Positions 1-8,683 of a stretch of 64,000 nt of DNA are shown here, piece after piece (position 1 is the stretch's first letter; each line of letters starts with the position of its first letter). The translations under genes were made by a program, and so were the position numbers. The notes beneath the pieces were generated by a model, which saw only the letters and a list, made by a program, of their open reading frames with translations, did not search any database and was not told where the DNA came from. Source of the DNA: Photobacterium profundum SS9 (GTDB lineage Bacteria > Pseudomonadota > Gammaproteobacteria > Enterobacterales > Vibrionaceae); assembly GCF_000196255.1 (NCBI RefSeq), contig NC_006371.1, forward strand, positions 1-64,000. Direction: 5' to 3'.

Positions 1-108
1 AAAAGGCACTACGAGTGATGAAAGTAGGTTGAAAAGCGTTTCCATGATCATCTTTCTGCGCCAAAAAATGCGGGTTTTCAGCAAGAAAGTTTAAATTAGT
101 CTAAAGCC

Positions 109-129
109 TGTGGGTAACTTTGGGGATAA
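109..129 (+). promoter_or_regulatory. Two near-consensus DnaA boxes
   Basis: TGTGGGTAA (109-117) and TGGGGATAA (121-129) each differ by one base from the DnaA box TGTGGATAA. They lie just before the iteron array, where chromosome II origins carry a DnaA box. One-mismatch 9-mers occur by chance in AT-rich DNA, so location is the main support. Confidence 0.5.
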
Positions 130-143
130 ACTGTAAACATATC

Positions 144-266
144 TTGATCATCGTTACGAATCGTTAGTGATCATGGTTTCATGATTATAATGATCATACT
201 TCCAGCACTTTAATGATCATGCTTTCAATGCTTTGTTGATCACTGTTCCGTACGATCCATGATCAT
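144..266. repeat. Six RctB-type iterons at an exact 23-bp period
   Basis: The core TGATCA begins at 145, 168, 191, 214, 237 and 260, so all five intervals are exactly 23 bp, about two helical turns. Most copies extend to ATGATCAT or TTGATCAT. Six regularly spaced 12-mer iterons are the hallmark of the minimal chromosome II origin in Vibrio. The spacing is read directly from the sequence; RctB binding is inferred. Confidence 0.9.
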
Positions 267-468
267 ACTTCCAAAGTGGAAGCTTTTTAATTCACGTATA
301 ATCAATGCGTTACGCGTATATTTTCAACCTGATCATTAGATCAGTTAATCATATAGATCACTTTAAACATAAAGATCAGTATTTAAATCTTTAAATAAAA
401 AGAACTTTCTTTCTGGATCTTTTTAGATTATTCTTTCGGAAAGATGATGCTTCTACGGCTAATGACAA

Positions 469-2475
469 ATGAAACCGGCTCCAAATAACAATAAAAAAGT
501 AATTGAGAAAATCCTGATCCTCGATCCTCGATCTCACAAAGATGGACATTTATTTTCAATTCCGTCGGCTTTGGTTGATTGGTTACCGCAGTATCAACAT
601 TTCAAAGGTGTAACCAAAAGCATCATTGAATTATTAAACTTGATCTCATTACGAGGCCTATCGACGAAAGACGGATTGGTTTCAACCACTGAACTTGTAG
701 AAGCAACAGAAGGTCAACTAACGCGTGCTGCCATTCAACAAAGGCTCAGAGCTGCTGTAAATGTTGGTTTATTTAATCAAGAACCTGTTCGATTTGAACA
801 AGGCCTTGCTGGTAAAACCATGCTTCATCATTTCATTAATCCAGCTTTACTGATATCTCAGCTTGGTACTGGTAGCTTGTTATCAGAACAAAGCAAAGAA
901 AAAGATAAACAAAAGCGCTCAAAAGCATTAGCGCAAAATCATGTTAATCGACGTTTGTTAAGTGAATATGGGTTAGGCACTCCACCATCAATGCCTGATG
1001 AGGCGGATCAAATCGTTGTTTCACCCACCAGCTGGGCTGGGATCATTGATCAAGCGTTAGCCCCACCGCGTACTAAAAAAAGCTATCAAAAGTCGATGGT
1101 TGCGATCAGTGGTACCAAAGCAATCATTGAAACACGATCTTCAAAGTCGATCATGACCGTTGATGATCTGATGACGTTATTCGCGTTATTTACGCTAACG
1201 GTTCAATATCATGATCATCACTTATCTGATTATGAGATCCAATCTCGCACCTTGGGCAATAAAACGCCAGTCTATATTACCGATATTCTTGCCCTTCGTG
1301 GTAAAAAAGACAGTGGTCCAGCCCGTGATTCGATTCGTGAAAGTATTGATCGTATTGAATTTACAGACTTTCAACTGCATGAACTCACTGGCCGTTGGTT
1401 AAGTGACAACATGCCAGAAGGCTTTAAAAGTGATCGTTTCCGTTTTATTGCACGAACAATCACAGCATCAGAAGAAGCACCACAAGAAGGCGATGATGGC
1501 GAGATCCGTATTAAGCCAAATCTTTATATTTTGGTGTGGGAGCCGTCATTTTTCGATGAGTTGTTAACGCGTGATTATTTCTTCTTGTTTCCACCTGAAA
1601 TCTTACGCCAGCATACTTTAGTCTTTCAGCTGTACACCTTCTTCCGTAGTCGTATGTCACGCCGTGCCAATGATTCAATGATGCTCAGTGAGTTAAATCA
1701 GAAGCTGGCACGTAATATTGAATGGCGCCGTTTCTCGTCTGATTTAATTCGTGAATTACGCAAACTCGCTGAAGGTACGGTGACGGCTGATGTCTTTGCG
1801 GTCAATTTGTTTGGTTATCACTTAACCATCAAACCAGAAGATATTACTAAACGTTATTGTGATTATCAGATCGATATTAAGTGTGATGCTGCTGAAGTGA
1901 TCCGTTATTCTCGTGCTAAAACTACCAATGAAGGGAAGCGGAACATGGCACCAACGATGCCAAACCCGCTTCGTAACGAGATCATGCCTAAAAAGCAGCT
2001 TGATCAGTTATCCGAGATCATTGATGGTGAATTTGAACCTATTCAACGAAAAGAACACAGACCGAAGGGCCGTTTAGGGCGTCGAGTGAAGCTAAGAAAA
2101 CACTTAGTTGAAATTAATGCTGATGAATTAACAATAGTTTTATCCAAATATACGTCATCAGAGGCGCTACAACGCAGTATAACTGCATTATCTGCAATGA
2201 CTGGTCATTCAGCGACAACTGTCACTGAAGAGTGTCAGGCATTCTTACAGAAGCTTGAGTGGTTATATGTGGGTACTGAAGTCGTTAGCTATGAAACACT
2301 GAGTAAGACGGTTGAGTTATACAATAATCAAGAAGGTGAACGGCACTTATCCATTGAGCGTCTCATTTCCGGTCTTGCAGTACGCCGTAAGGTTTGTAAG
2401 CTTGTTCATGAAGGTCATGTCAATGAACAAGTATTGGCAGCCTTAGATGATGTGGCTCGTGGTGTCTATTCATAA
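469..2475 (+). CDS. rctB: RctB, chromosome II replication initiator
   Basis: RctB is the DNA-binding initiator of the second chromosome in Vibrionaceae. It binds and remodels the iterons of the origin just upstream and also represses its own gene. The protein is 668 aa, close to the roughly 658 aa of the Vibrio protein, and is rich in basic residues with winged-helix-like segments but no ATPase motifs, as expected. The ATG at 469 has no obvious Shine-Dalgarno sequence, and the nearby upstream ATGs (443, 446, 462) are out of frame. A terminator hairpin follows at 2567. The identification rests on recognition of the protein plus the iteron-bearing upstream region. Confidence 0.93.
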   Translation: MKPAPNNNKKVIEKILILDPRSHKDGHLFSIPSALVDWLPQYQHFKGVTKSIIELLNLISLRGLSTKDGLVSTTELVEATEGQLTRAAIQQRLRAAVNVGLFNQEPVRFEQGLAGKTMLHHFINPALLISQLGTGSLLSEQSKEKDKQKRSKALAQNHVNRRLLSEYGLGTPPSMPDEADQIVVSPTSWAGIIDQALAPPRTKKSYQKSMVAISGTKAIIETRSSKSIMTVDDLMTLFALFTLTVQYHDHHLSDYEIQSRTLGNKTPVYITDILALRGKKDSGPARDSIRESIDRIEFTDFQLHELTGRWLSDNMPEGFKSDRFRFIARTITASEEAPQEGDDGEIRIKPNLYILVWEPSFFDELLTRDYFFLFPPEILRQHTLVFQLYTFFRSRMSRRANDSMMLSELNQKLARNIEWRRFSSDLIRELRKLAEGTVTADVFAVNLFGYHLTIKPEDITKRYCDYQIDIKCDAAEVIRYSRAKTTNEGKRNMAPTMPNPLRNEIMPKKQLDQLSEIIDGEFEPIQRKEHRPKGRLGRRVKLRKHLVEINADELTIVLSKYTSSEALQRSITALSAMTGHSATTVTEECQAFLQKLEWLYVGTEVVSYETLSKTVELYNNQEGERHLSIERLISGLAVRRKVCKLVHEGHVNEQVLAALDDVARGVYS

Positions 2476-2566
2476 TAAGTTATTTGTCATTAAGCCTATT
2501 TACACTGTAAATATTTTAAGCAATTCGCTTTAAAGTCATTCAGCTAAAAAAACGTGTAAATATACC

Positions 2567-2600
2567 AATGGGAGACATCGCTAAGATGCCTCCCATTTTT
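2567..2600 (+). terminator. Rho-independent terminator after rctB
   Basis: The arms ATGGGAGACATC and GATGCCTCCCAT form a long stem with one mismatch around a short loop, followed by a T-rich run. It lies about 95 bases after the rctB stop. Confidence 0.8.
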
Positions 2601-2700
2601 ATTGATTAGCCTTTATCTTTCTAATCATACAATCGCTAAACACGTATTTTTTAGCGTTTACTTTTAGCTGAATCCCCGTAAATTAGTAGTGGAATAGTGA

Positions 2701-2773
2701 TACCAATCTAGACAAGTCTCTGATCATCCTTGCTAGTTAAAATTATTTGACCATTTACTTATCTAGAATGGTA
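2701..2773. repeat. Dispersed inverted repeat, family 2, copy 1
   Basis: Arms of 17 bases (2701-2717 and 2757-2773) pair with two mismatches: TACCAATCTAGACAAGT against ACTTATCTAGAATGGTA. The interior contains TGATCAT. Related copies lie at 26071-26139 and 56571-56731. The element occupies most of the rctB-patatin intergenic region, just upstream of the next gene's ribosome binding site. Confidence 0.7.
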
Positions 2774-2804
2774 TTGCACTTTTACCGATGTATAAGGACG
2801 TATT

Positions 2805-5087
2805 TTGTTTAAGCAATATCGAATGCTAGGAAGTGTTTTTTGCCTTTTGGCGTTTAATCAAATGGCATTTGCCCAAGTGACCGCTGATGTTGAATCCAAC
2901 CATGATAGGAAAAAAATAGGGTTAGTGCTCAGTGGTGGTGGCGCGAAAGGTGCTGCGCATATTGGGGTGATCGAAGTGCTTGAAGCTAATCGAATTCCGA
3001 TCGATATTGTGACTGGTACTAGTATGGGCGCGTATGTTGGCGGCATGTACGCCATGGGGTTAGATGCAACAGAAGTTAAGAATCGTACCTTTGCAGCCGA
3101 TTGGGAGGGGGGGTATAAAGAGCGAGTAGGGCGCAATGATTTAGTACTGCGTCGTAAACAACAAAATGATGATTACCAACTGCATACTGATCTCGGCATT
3201 TCCCTTGAGGGCGAGTTTAAATCCAAGCCGGGGGCATTTCAAGGCCAGGGTATGGCGGTGTTACTGCGCTCATTAACCCACAATCTACCGACATTAAAAA
3301 GCTTTGATGACTTGGCTATTCCTTATCGTAGTGTTGCGACGGATATTGCTAAAGTTCAACCTGTTGTACTTGATTCTGGGCATCTTGCGACGACCATGCA
3401 AGCGTCTATGACTGTGCCTGGTGCGTTAAAGCCTGTTATTTGGAATAACAAACAATTAGTTGATGGCGGGGTAGTGAATAACATGCCCGTGGATGTCGCT
3501 AAAAGCCTTGGCGCCGATGTTATTATTGCCGTTGATTTACGTGACCCTCTATTACCTGAAAGTGATCTGAATAGTGCGTTAAATATTATTTCTCAGCTAA
3601 TCACGTTCATGACAAATTCAAATACCGATCATCAAATAAGTTTAATGAAAGAAGGTGATGTATATTTGCAGCCAGATGTGACATTCATGACCGCGCCTGA
3701 TTTCGATAAAATGGAAGCAGCTTATCAAGCGGGTAAAAATGTTGCGCGAGCTTCTCTATCGCAATTGCTGCCATATCAGTTGTCTGAAGATGATTACATG
3801 GCTTATATCAAAGCGAAACAAGATCGCCGTAGCCGTTTATCAAGTCGACCTGCTTATTATATCGATAACATTGTGCTGAATAATCATACCTTGTTGTCGG
3901 ATCCGGCATTGTTGGCATTATTGGATCTTCCTGTTGATCGGGTTATTTCGACCGAAGAGCTTGAACAAGCGGTAGAGCGTTTGCATGCGCAAGATAACTT
4001 TTCTCGCATCACGTATGTTATTGATCAAAAAGATGATGAGAATATTCTGAATCTCGATGTGACAGAAAAATCGTGGGGACCTGGCTACCTTAATTTTAAA
4101 TTTTCATTTGAAGATGATTTTACCAATCGTTCTGATTTTTCGTTTGGCGCCCAGTACATTTATACCGATTTAACCGATCGTGGTGGTGAATGGAAACTGG
4201 AATGGGAAATAGGAAGCTGGAAAAAAGTAAATACTGAGTTTTATTTTCCTATTGACTATAAACAAGAATATTTCACTGCTTTTGGTCTGGGGTGGAATAA
4301 CGAAATACGTAAATTTACCGCTGGGAATGACGTATTTGCCACGCTGGAACCTGGGTTGTTTAATTTCGAGACTCAATATGAAGATGTGAATACGTTTGCC
4401 GAGATTGGCTGGAATATACGCCCATGGAGTGCTATCAAAGTGGGTTATCAAGGGCAACTTGGTGATGTCACATTAATTGACAATGATGGAATAAAAGAAA
4501 AATACAGTGCATATGGTCCTTATATTGCGGCGACTCACGATACGCTTGATAGTTATTACTTCCCATCAGCAGGTTTACTGATTGATGCTCGATTCGGGCA
4601 TAGTCAAACCAGTAGTGAAGTCGGTAGTAATCAAGCGGATGACGAGACATTCTATTATGATGTTAATTTGATGAAGCCTTTTTCGTATGATAGGCACACG
4701 ATATCTGCTTTGGTGAAAACAGGTGGTTCAGATTCGAATGAGTTACTGCCGATATACGTACAAGATCTTGGCGGGTTGTTCAATCTATCAGGGTATCATC
4801 GCTACGAATTGAATGGCCGTTACCGTGCTTTTGGTGCGCTTATTTATCGTTACCGTTGGATCGATAATGACTTTGGTGTCTTCTCTACCCCGATTTACCT
4901 TGGCGGATCATTAGAACAAGGTGGCGTGTGGAATGATAAGTCAGATATTAGTTGGAATAGTGCGATTACTGCAGGCAGTCTCTATATCGGGATTGATTCT
5001 CCGATAGGACCTGTTTACTTAGGCTATGGTCTAGCGGATGGCAAAGAGAGTTCGTTCTATTTTTCTTTGGGGGGCTCCTTCAAATAA
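2805..5087 (+). CDS. Patatin-like phospholipase with C-terminal outer-membrane barrel (PlpD/type Vd family)
   Basis: The protein is 760 aa. An N-terminal signal peptide (about residues 1-23, ending AFAQ) is followed by a patatin domain with the oxyanion motif SGGGAKGAA, nucleophile motif GTSMG and catalytic DGG. After that come a POTRA-like segment (about 350-420) and a beta-rich C-terminal half ending in an aromatic strand (FYFSLGGSFK), as in BamA-superfamily barrels. This order matches PlpD, a type Vd autotransported phospholipase A1 of about 728 aa. The best start is TTG at 2805, 8 bases after AAGGA; the alternative is ATG at 2823, six codons in. The likely location is the outer membrane, with the lipase passenger secreted. 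Confidence 0.88.
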   Translation: MFKQYRMLGSVFCLLAFNQMAFAQVTADVESNHDRKKIGLVLSGGGAKGAAHIGVIEVLEANRIPIDIVTGTSMGAYVGGMYAMGLDATEVKNRTFAADWEGGYKERVGRNDLVLRRKQQNDDYQLHTDLGISLEGEFKSKPGAFQGQGMAVLLRSLTHNLPTLKSFDDLAIPYRSVATDIAKVQPVVLDSGHLATTMQASMTVPGALKPVIWNNKQLVDGGVVNNMPVDVAKSLGADVIIAVDLRDPLLPESDLNSALNIISQLITFMTNSNTDHQISLMKEGDVYLQPDVTFMTAPDFDKMEAAYQAGKNVARASLSQLLPYQLSEDDYMAYIKAKQDRRSRLSSRPAYYIDNIVLNNHTLLSDPALLALLDLPVDRVISTEELEQAVERLHAQDNFSRITYVIDQKDDENILNLDVTEKSWGPGYLNFKFSFEDDFTNRSDFSFGAQYIYTDLTDRGGEWKLEWEIGSWKKVNTEFYFPIDYKQEYFTAFGLGWNNEIRKFTAGNDVFATLEPGLFNFETQYEDVNTFAEIGWNIRPWSAIKVGYQGQLGDVTLIDNDGIKEKYSAYGPYIAATHDTLDSYYFPSAGLLIDARFGHSQTSSEVGSNQADDETFYYDVNLMKPFSYDRHTISALVKTGGSDSNELLPIYVQDLGGLFNLSGYHRYELNGRYRAFGALIYRYRWIDNDFGVFSTPIYLGGSLEQGGVWNDKSDISWNSAITAGSLYIGIDSPIGPVYLGYGLADGKESSFYFSLGGSFK

Positions 5088-5109
5088 TGAAAGCGATTGA
5101 TTAACAACA

Positions 5110-5391
5110 TATGCCCAAGTTACCTCAAGATGCTCGTTTCAGCGAGAATTTGTTGGGCTCTAGGCAAGGCACTTATTTATAGACCTAGTCGTTCTACGTT
5201 GAAAATAAGTAACACCGCATAGAGCCCAACAAAACTCGCCCTTCGGGAGTGATTCAGCGTATCTACTTCTGTGTCAAATGTGTTGCACTTATTGTATTAC
5301 TCCAGCGGAATGCCATTCCTATACACATTTTCCTTGAATTAAATACGCTGAGATCACTCTGAATCCTGCATCTTGAGGTAGCTTGGGCATA
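5110..5391. repeat. MITE-like element, dispersed repeat family 1, long copy
   Basis: This non-coding element of about 280 bp is bounded by 24-bp inverted repeats, TATGCCCAAG... at 5110 and its complement ending at 5391, with one mismatch. A nested inverted pair, TTGTTGGGCTCTA near 5150 and TAGAGCCCAACAA near 5219, lies inside. Partial copies occur at 15746, 33159, 46037 and 53346. It carries no ORF, so it is a candidate miniature transposable element or folded-RNA repeat. Confidence 0.75.
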
Positions 5392-5554
5392 AATATTTTG
5401 ACATTAGGCTGACATTTTATGTTAGAGAAAGGGCAAACTGGTTAGCGATATAACCTTTGTCCCTTTCAATAAGAGCTGCGGGATGTTGAATGGTCTGTCA
5501 TGGATGGCCGATATTTAACGTTCATTTTTGTTGAACTGTAAATTATGAGTTTTT

Positions 5555-5584
5555 GCGAGCCACGTATATGGCTCGCTTTTTTTT
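5555..5584 (+). terminator. Terminator hairpin between the patatin gene and ttrA
   Basis: GCGAGCC (5555-5561) pairs with GGCTCGC (5570-5576), followed by a run of eight T on the plus strand. The T-run orientation suits plus-strand transcripts arriving from the left; the hairpin also sits just past the ttrA stop codon. Confidence 0.75.
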
Positions 5585-8500
5585 AGACCTTCGCTATTTT
5601 GGCTGGCAGGGCTTGCCTTGCTGCTGCACCGACTACCCAATCAAGCAATACCCCTTTTCCTTCTCGTGTCGGATCGGTTAAGCCTATATCGTTAATATTC
5701 ACGCCGTCAGTGTTATATCGATTGATTGGCTGAACCTTATCACCGATGGTGTGCGATCTTGCTCCTAGCTCTTTGTGACCAAAGCCGTGCTCGATGCCGA
5801 GAGTGCCTTGTTGTACCCCTTCTACGATTATCGCGATAGCGATTGTCGAATTGCTCGGGGTGGTAATCGTGAATTGATCCCCTGTGCTTAACTCCCACTT
5901 CAGCGCATCTTGTGGGTGTATATACACTGGGTTTACCCCCTTAATTGAATTTAAGCGCGGTGATAAATTGGATACGGCACTGTGAATATTGGATTTGAAG
6001 TTCGTTAGAGTAAATGGCCATTCTTGTTCGGTATATCGTTCACGAAGGGGCGTGCCATCTGCCAGTTTTTGTGGGTACCACGTTGGGCAACCAGAATAAA
6101 ACTGCCCCGATAGTGTATTTCGTGACGTACCCAGCTTTTCATTCCAAATCGCTAACGGCTTTTTCCATTGATACTTCATGAATTCACCTTTATAGCTTTC
6201 AGAGGCATCTTCAAAGCGCCCACCACGAGAAAGAATAAAGGCGACTTTACCCAATTCCTCTTTTGTCAGAACGCGCTGCATGTCGGGTAATAGGCGTTCT
6301 AATCCAGATAGGTATATATCTTCTGCACTGGCTGCGGGTACGCCTTTTGCGACATACGCTAAATTAGCCGCCGATCGTAGGTAAAAATCTTCAGCATTAT
6401 GAATGGCGTGCCAATTTCCTTGTGCATCTTTAATCGCGTTTTCACCAAAGCCTCCTAATGATAAACGCTTGGCAATATCGATGAAAAAGTTTTCTAAGTT
6501 AATGCTGCGCCCATCGGCAGTTTTCTCCGTAAGAGGCTTCACGATTGGCCAACGTGCTGTCACAGCTTTGGTCGGTACACCATGCCATGGGCTGGTCATT
6601 CCCCAGCTTTCATAGGTGACTGTATCTGGCACGATATAATCAGAAAGGGCTGTTGTTTCATTAATGAATGCATCGACCGAGATAATCAATGGCAGCTCTT
6701 TCGGATCTTTGAGTTTTTCACCAAGAAGATCTTGTAGGCCAGGCACGCCATATAAAGGATTGGCCATATGATTGATCCACGCTTTTAAACGGTAAGGATA
6801 ACCATCGATCGCGGCCGATAAATGTTCGGTTAATAACGGGGCTGAGATCGGATACCAAGGCGCTCGAGTTGGATAAGGCGATTTGCCTGCAGCGACTTTA
6901 CGCTTGTATTCGCTGGTTTTTTCATAAGGGAATTTGCTACGTGATAAAAACACGCCTTTAGGCCCAACTTTACCCGGGAAGGTGGTGAAATCATAACGCG
7001 GTCCGTTACCGGATGTTGGGTAGCCACCAGCCTTGGCCATTACACCGCCTTTTAGATTGATATTACCGATCATCGCGTTCAGCATCAGAATGGTATAGGC
7101 GTTGTAGAAACCGTTGCTGTGCATGTTACCGCCGTGGGTATCGACAACGGCTTTAGTGCCGTGTGACGTAAAGCGCTGAGCAAGGCTTATTATCTGATTT
7201 TCTGAGATCCCACATTGTTCGCTGTAATATGCGATGTTGTATTTAAAGGCTTGTTCTTTTAAATGCTGAAAGGATGATTTTACCCGTATCGTGCCTTGTG
7301 TGGTTTCTATGTAGGTATCGACAAATAGCTGAGCAGGTTTTGTTTGTGTATTGACACTCAGGGTATTGGTTTTTGCATCCATTATTAAATAAGCATCAGC
7401 TTCTGACCGTGGTTCTCCCTCATAAGGCATACCCATGTCGGAAGCGCGTAAGAAAGAACCAAAACGCGGATGGCTTTCATCACTGATCACCAAGTGTGTT
7501 GCGTTACACCAGTGTGCTGTACCTGCTGTACTCATGGCTTGGGCACTAGGCTGTGATAAGAAAGTGCGGTTGTAACGTTCATTGGCAATGATCCACTGAA
7601 TCATTCCCATCACAAGGGCGGAATCGGTACCGGGTTTGATCGGTAACCAGTTATTGTTTAACCCTGCCGCTAAACTTGATGAGGCAGGCAGAGCAGGGGA
7701 AAGCACAACATATTCAAAATTGCCATTGGTACGTGCATTGGCGAGTTGCCTTGCTTGGCGTTTAAAAGGATTGCCTGCTTGTGCTGGCGACATCCCAATA
7801 AACAATGCAAATTCAGTATTGTCTAAATCTGGCTTTACGTGTGAAAACTTATCCAAGTCATTCATCAGTGCGCCAGAACCGGCACGGAAGGCATAACCAC
7901 AGTACGAACCGTGATGGCCAAAATTACGCGTTCCAAAACTGTTAAAGGCAAAGCGTTTTAGAATATCATCACGGCCTTCATTGCCTGCATTGGTCACTAA
8001 TAATTGATTGGCTTTAGGGCCATATTCAGGGTTATTGGGGTCGACAGGGGTGGTTAAGTCACGAATGGCTTTTAATCCATCAACATGGCCTTCATTAAAG
8101 AGATCGCCGCCTTCAGTTACTTCCGTGAGTAATTGTTCATAGCTAATAGGGATCCATTTCCCTTCGCCACGCTTGCCAACGCGCTTTAATGGCTGGGTAA
8201 TTCGATATGGGCTGTTACGTATTTCTAACATGCCATTGCCACGGGCACAGGCAGTCGAACGCCCCGCTAAACCTGCTTCACCTGTTAGCGATAGGTATGC
8301 CTGTTTTACTGGGGTGTTAAATGGAATTTGTTGATCATTTGACAGCGGATGATAAGGATTACCTGAGATACGTAAAATCTCATCCGTTTTATTATCAACA
8401 CGAACTCTCACACCACATAGCGTCCAACAGCCAAAACACATCGAAGGGGCAACACGCTGATTAGGGTTTGAAATTAAATTCCCGTTCTCATTAACTTTGT

Positions 8501-8672
8501 ATTCAGGCTCCAGCGAATTACCAAAGTGAGCATCTTTGGTCGGTACACCTGATGTACCTGTTACCAAGCCTTCAGCCATGTGTTGAGCAGTCGAAGAATA
8601 ACCCGCGGCAAATGCAGAGACACCACCGACAGCCAAACCTGATTTGATAAATTGACGACGTTTCTTATCCAT
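5583..8672 (-). CDS. ttrA: Tetrathionate reductase catalytic subunit TtrA
   Basis: TtrA is the molybdenum bis-MGD subunit that reduces tetrathionate to thiosulfate in the periplasm during anaerobic respiration. The protein is 1029 aa. It has an N-terminal twin-arginine signal (KKRRQFIKSGLAVGG), an Fe-S motif with Cys79, Cys82, Cys86 and Cys142, and Cys258 in HGSYCGYAFR as the probable Mo ligand. The molybdopterin dinucleotide-binding domain forms the C-terminal third. It is the last gene of ttrB-ttrC-ttrA; its ATG lies 11 bases after the ttrC stop. Length and motifs are intact. Its transcription must pass the IS200 element in ttrB unless an internal promoter exists. Confidence 0.93.
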   Translation of the reverse strand: MDKKRRQFIKSGLAVGGVSAFAAGYSSTAQHMAEGLVTGTSGVPTKDAHFGNSLEPEYKVNENGNLISNPNQRVAPSMCFGCWTLCGVRVRVDNKTDEILRISGNPYHPLSNDQQIPFNTPVKQAYLSLTGEAGLAGRSTACARGNGMLEIRNSPYRITQPLKRVGKRGEGKWIPISYEQLLTEVTEGGDLFNEGHVDGLKAIRDLTTPVDPNNPEYGPKANQLLVTNAGNEGRDDILKRFAFNSFGTRNFGHHGSYCGYAFRAGSGALMNDLDKFSHVKPDLDNTEFALFIGMSPAQAGNPFKRQARQLANARTNGNFEYVVLSPALPASSSLAAGLNNNWLPIKPGTDSALVMGMIQWIIANERYNRTFLSQPSAQAMSTAGTAHWCNATHLVISDESHPRFGSFLRASDMGMPYEGEPRSEADAYLIMDAKTNTLSVNTQTKPAQLFVDTYIETTQGTIRVKSSFQHLKEQAFKYNIAYYSEQCGISENQIISLAQRFTSHGTKAVVDTHGGNMHSNGFYNAYTILMLNAMIGNINLKGGVMAKAGGYPTSGNGPRYDFTTFPGKVGPKGVFLSRSKFPYEKTSEYKRKVAAGKSPYPTRAPWYPISAPLLTEHLSAAIDGYPYRLKAWINHMANPLYGVPGLQDLLGEKLKDPKELPLIISVDAFINETTALSDYIVPDTVTYESWGMTSPWHGVPTKAVTARWPIVKPLTEKTADGRSINLENFFIDIAKRLSLGGFGENAIKDAQGNWHAIHNAEDFYLRSAANLAYVAKGVPAASAEDIYLSGLERLLPDMQRVLTKEELGKVAFILSRGGRFEDASESYKGEFMKYQWKKPLAIWNEKLGTSRNTLSGQFYSGCPTWYPQKLADGTPLRERYTEQEWPFTLTNFKSNIHSAVSNLSPRLNSIKGVNPVYIHPQDALKWELSTGDQFTITTPSNSTIAIAIIVEGVQQGTLGIEHGFGHKELGARSHTIGDKVQPINRYNTDGVNINDIGLTDPTREGKGVLLDWVVGAAARQALPAKIAKV

Positions 8673-8683
8673 AATGTTGCCCT

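Larger units (their letters stand above)
1..468. other. Chromosome II replication origin (right part), upstream of rctB
   Basis: This stretch has no gene. It is AT-rich and unusually dense in GATC (Dam) sites, with about a dozen in 468 bases. It contains eight TGATCA cores (starts at 45, 145, 168, 191, 214, 237, 260 and 330). In Vibrionaceae, the origin of chromosome II lies directly upstream of rctB and carries RctB-binding iterons whose binding depends on Dam methylation, so position and content both fit. A short palindrome lies at 268-282. The 300-468 part is very AT-rich and may include the unwinding region and the rctB promoter. The origin may extend left of the window, where parAB2 would be expected. 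Confidence 0.88.

Noticed and set aside
144..266. Regularly spaced repeats that could suggest a CRISPR array
   Set aside because: The repeated unit is only 6-8 bases with a 23-bp pitch and no long identical repeats. Position next to rctB makes origin iterons the clear reading.
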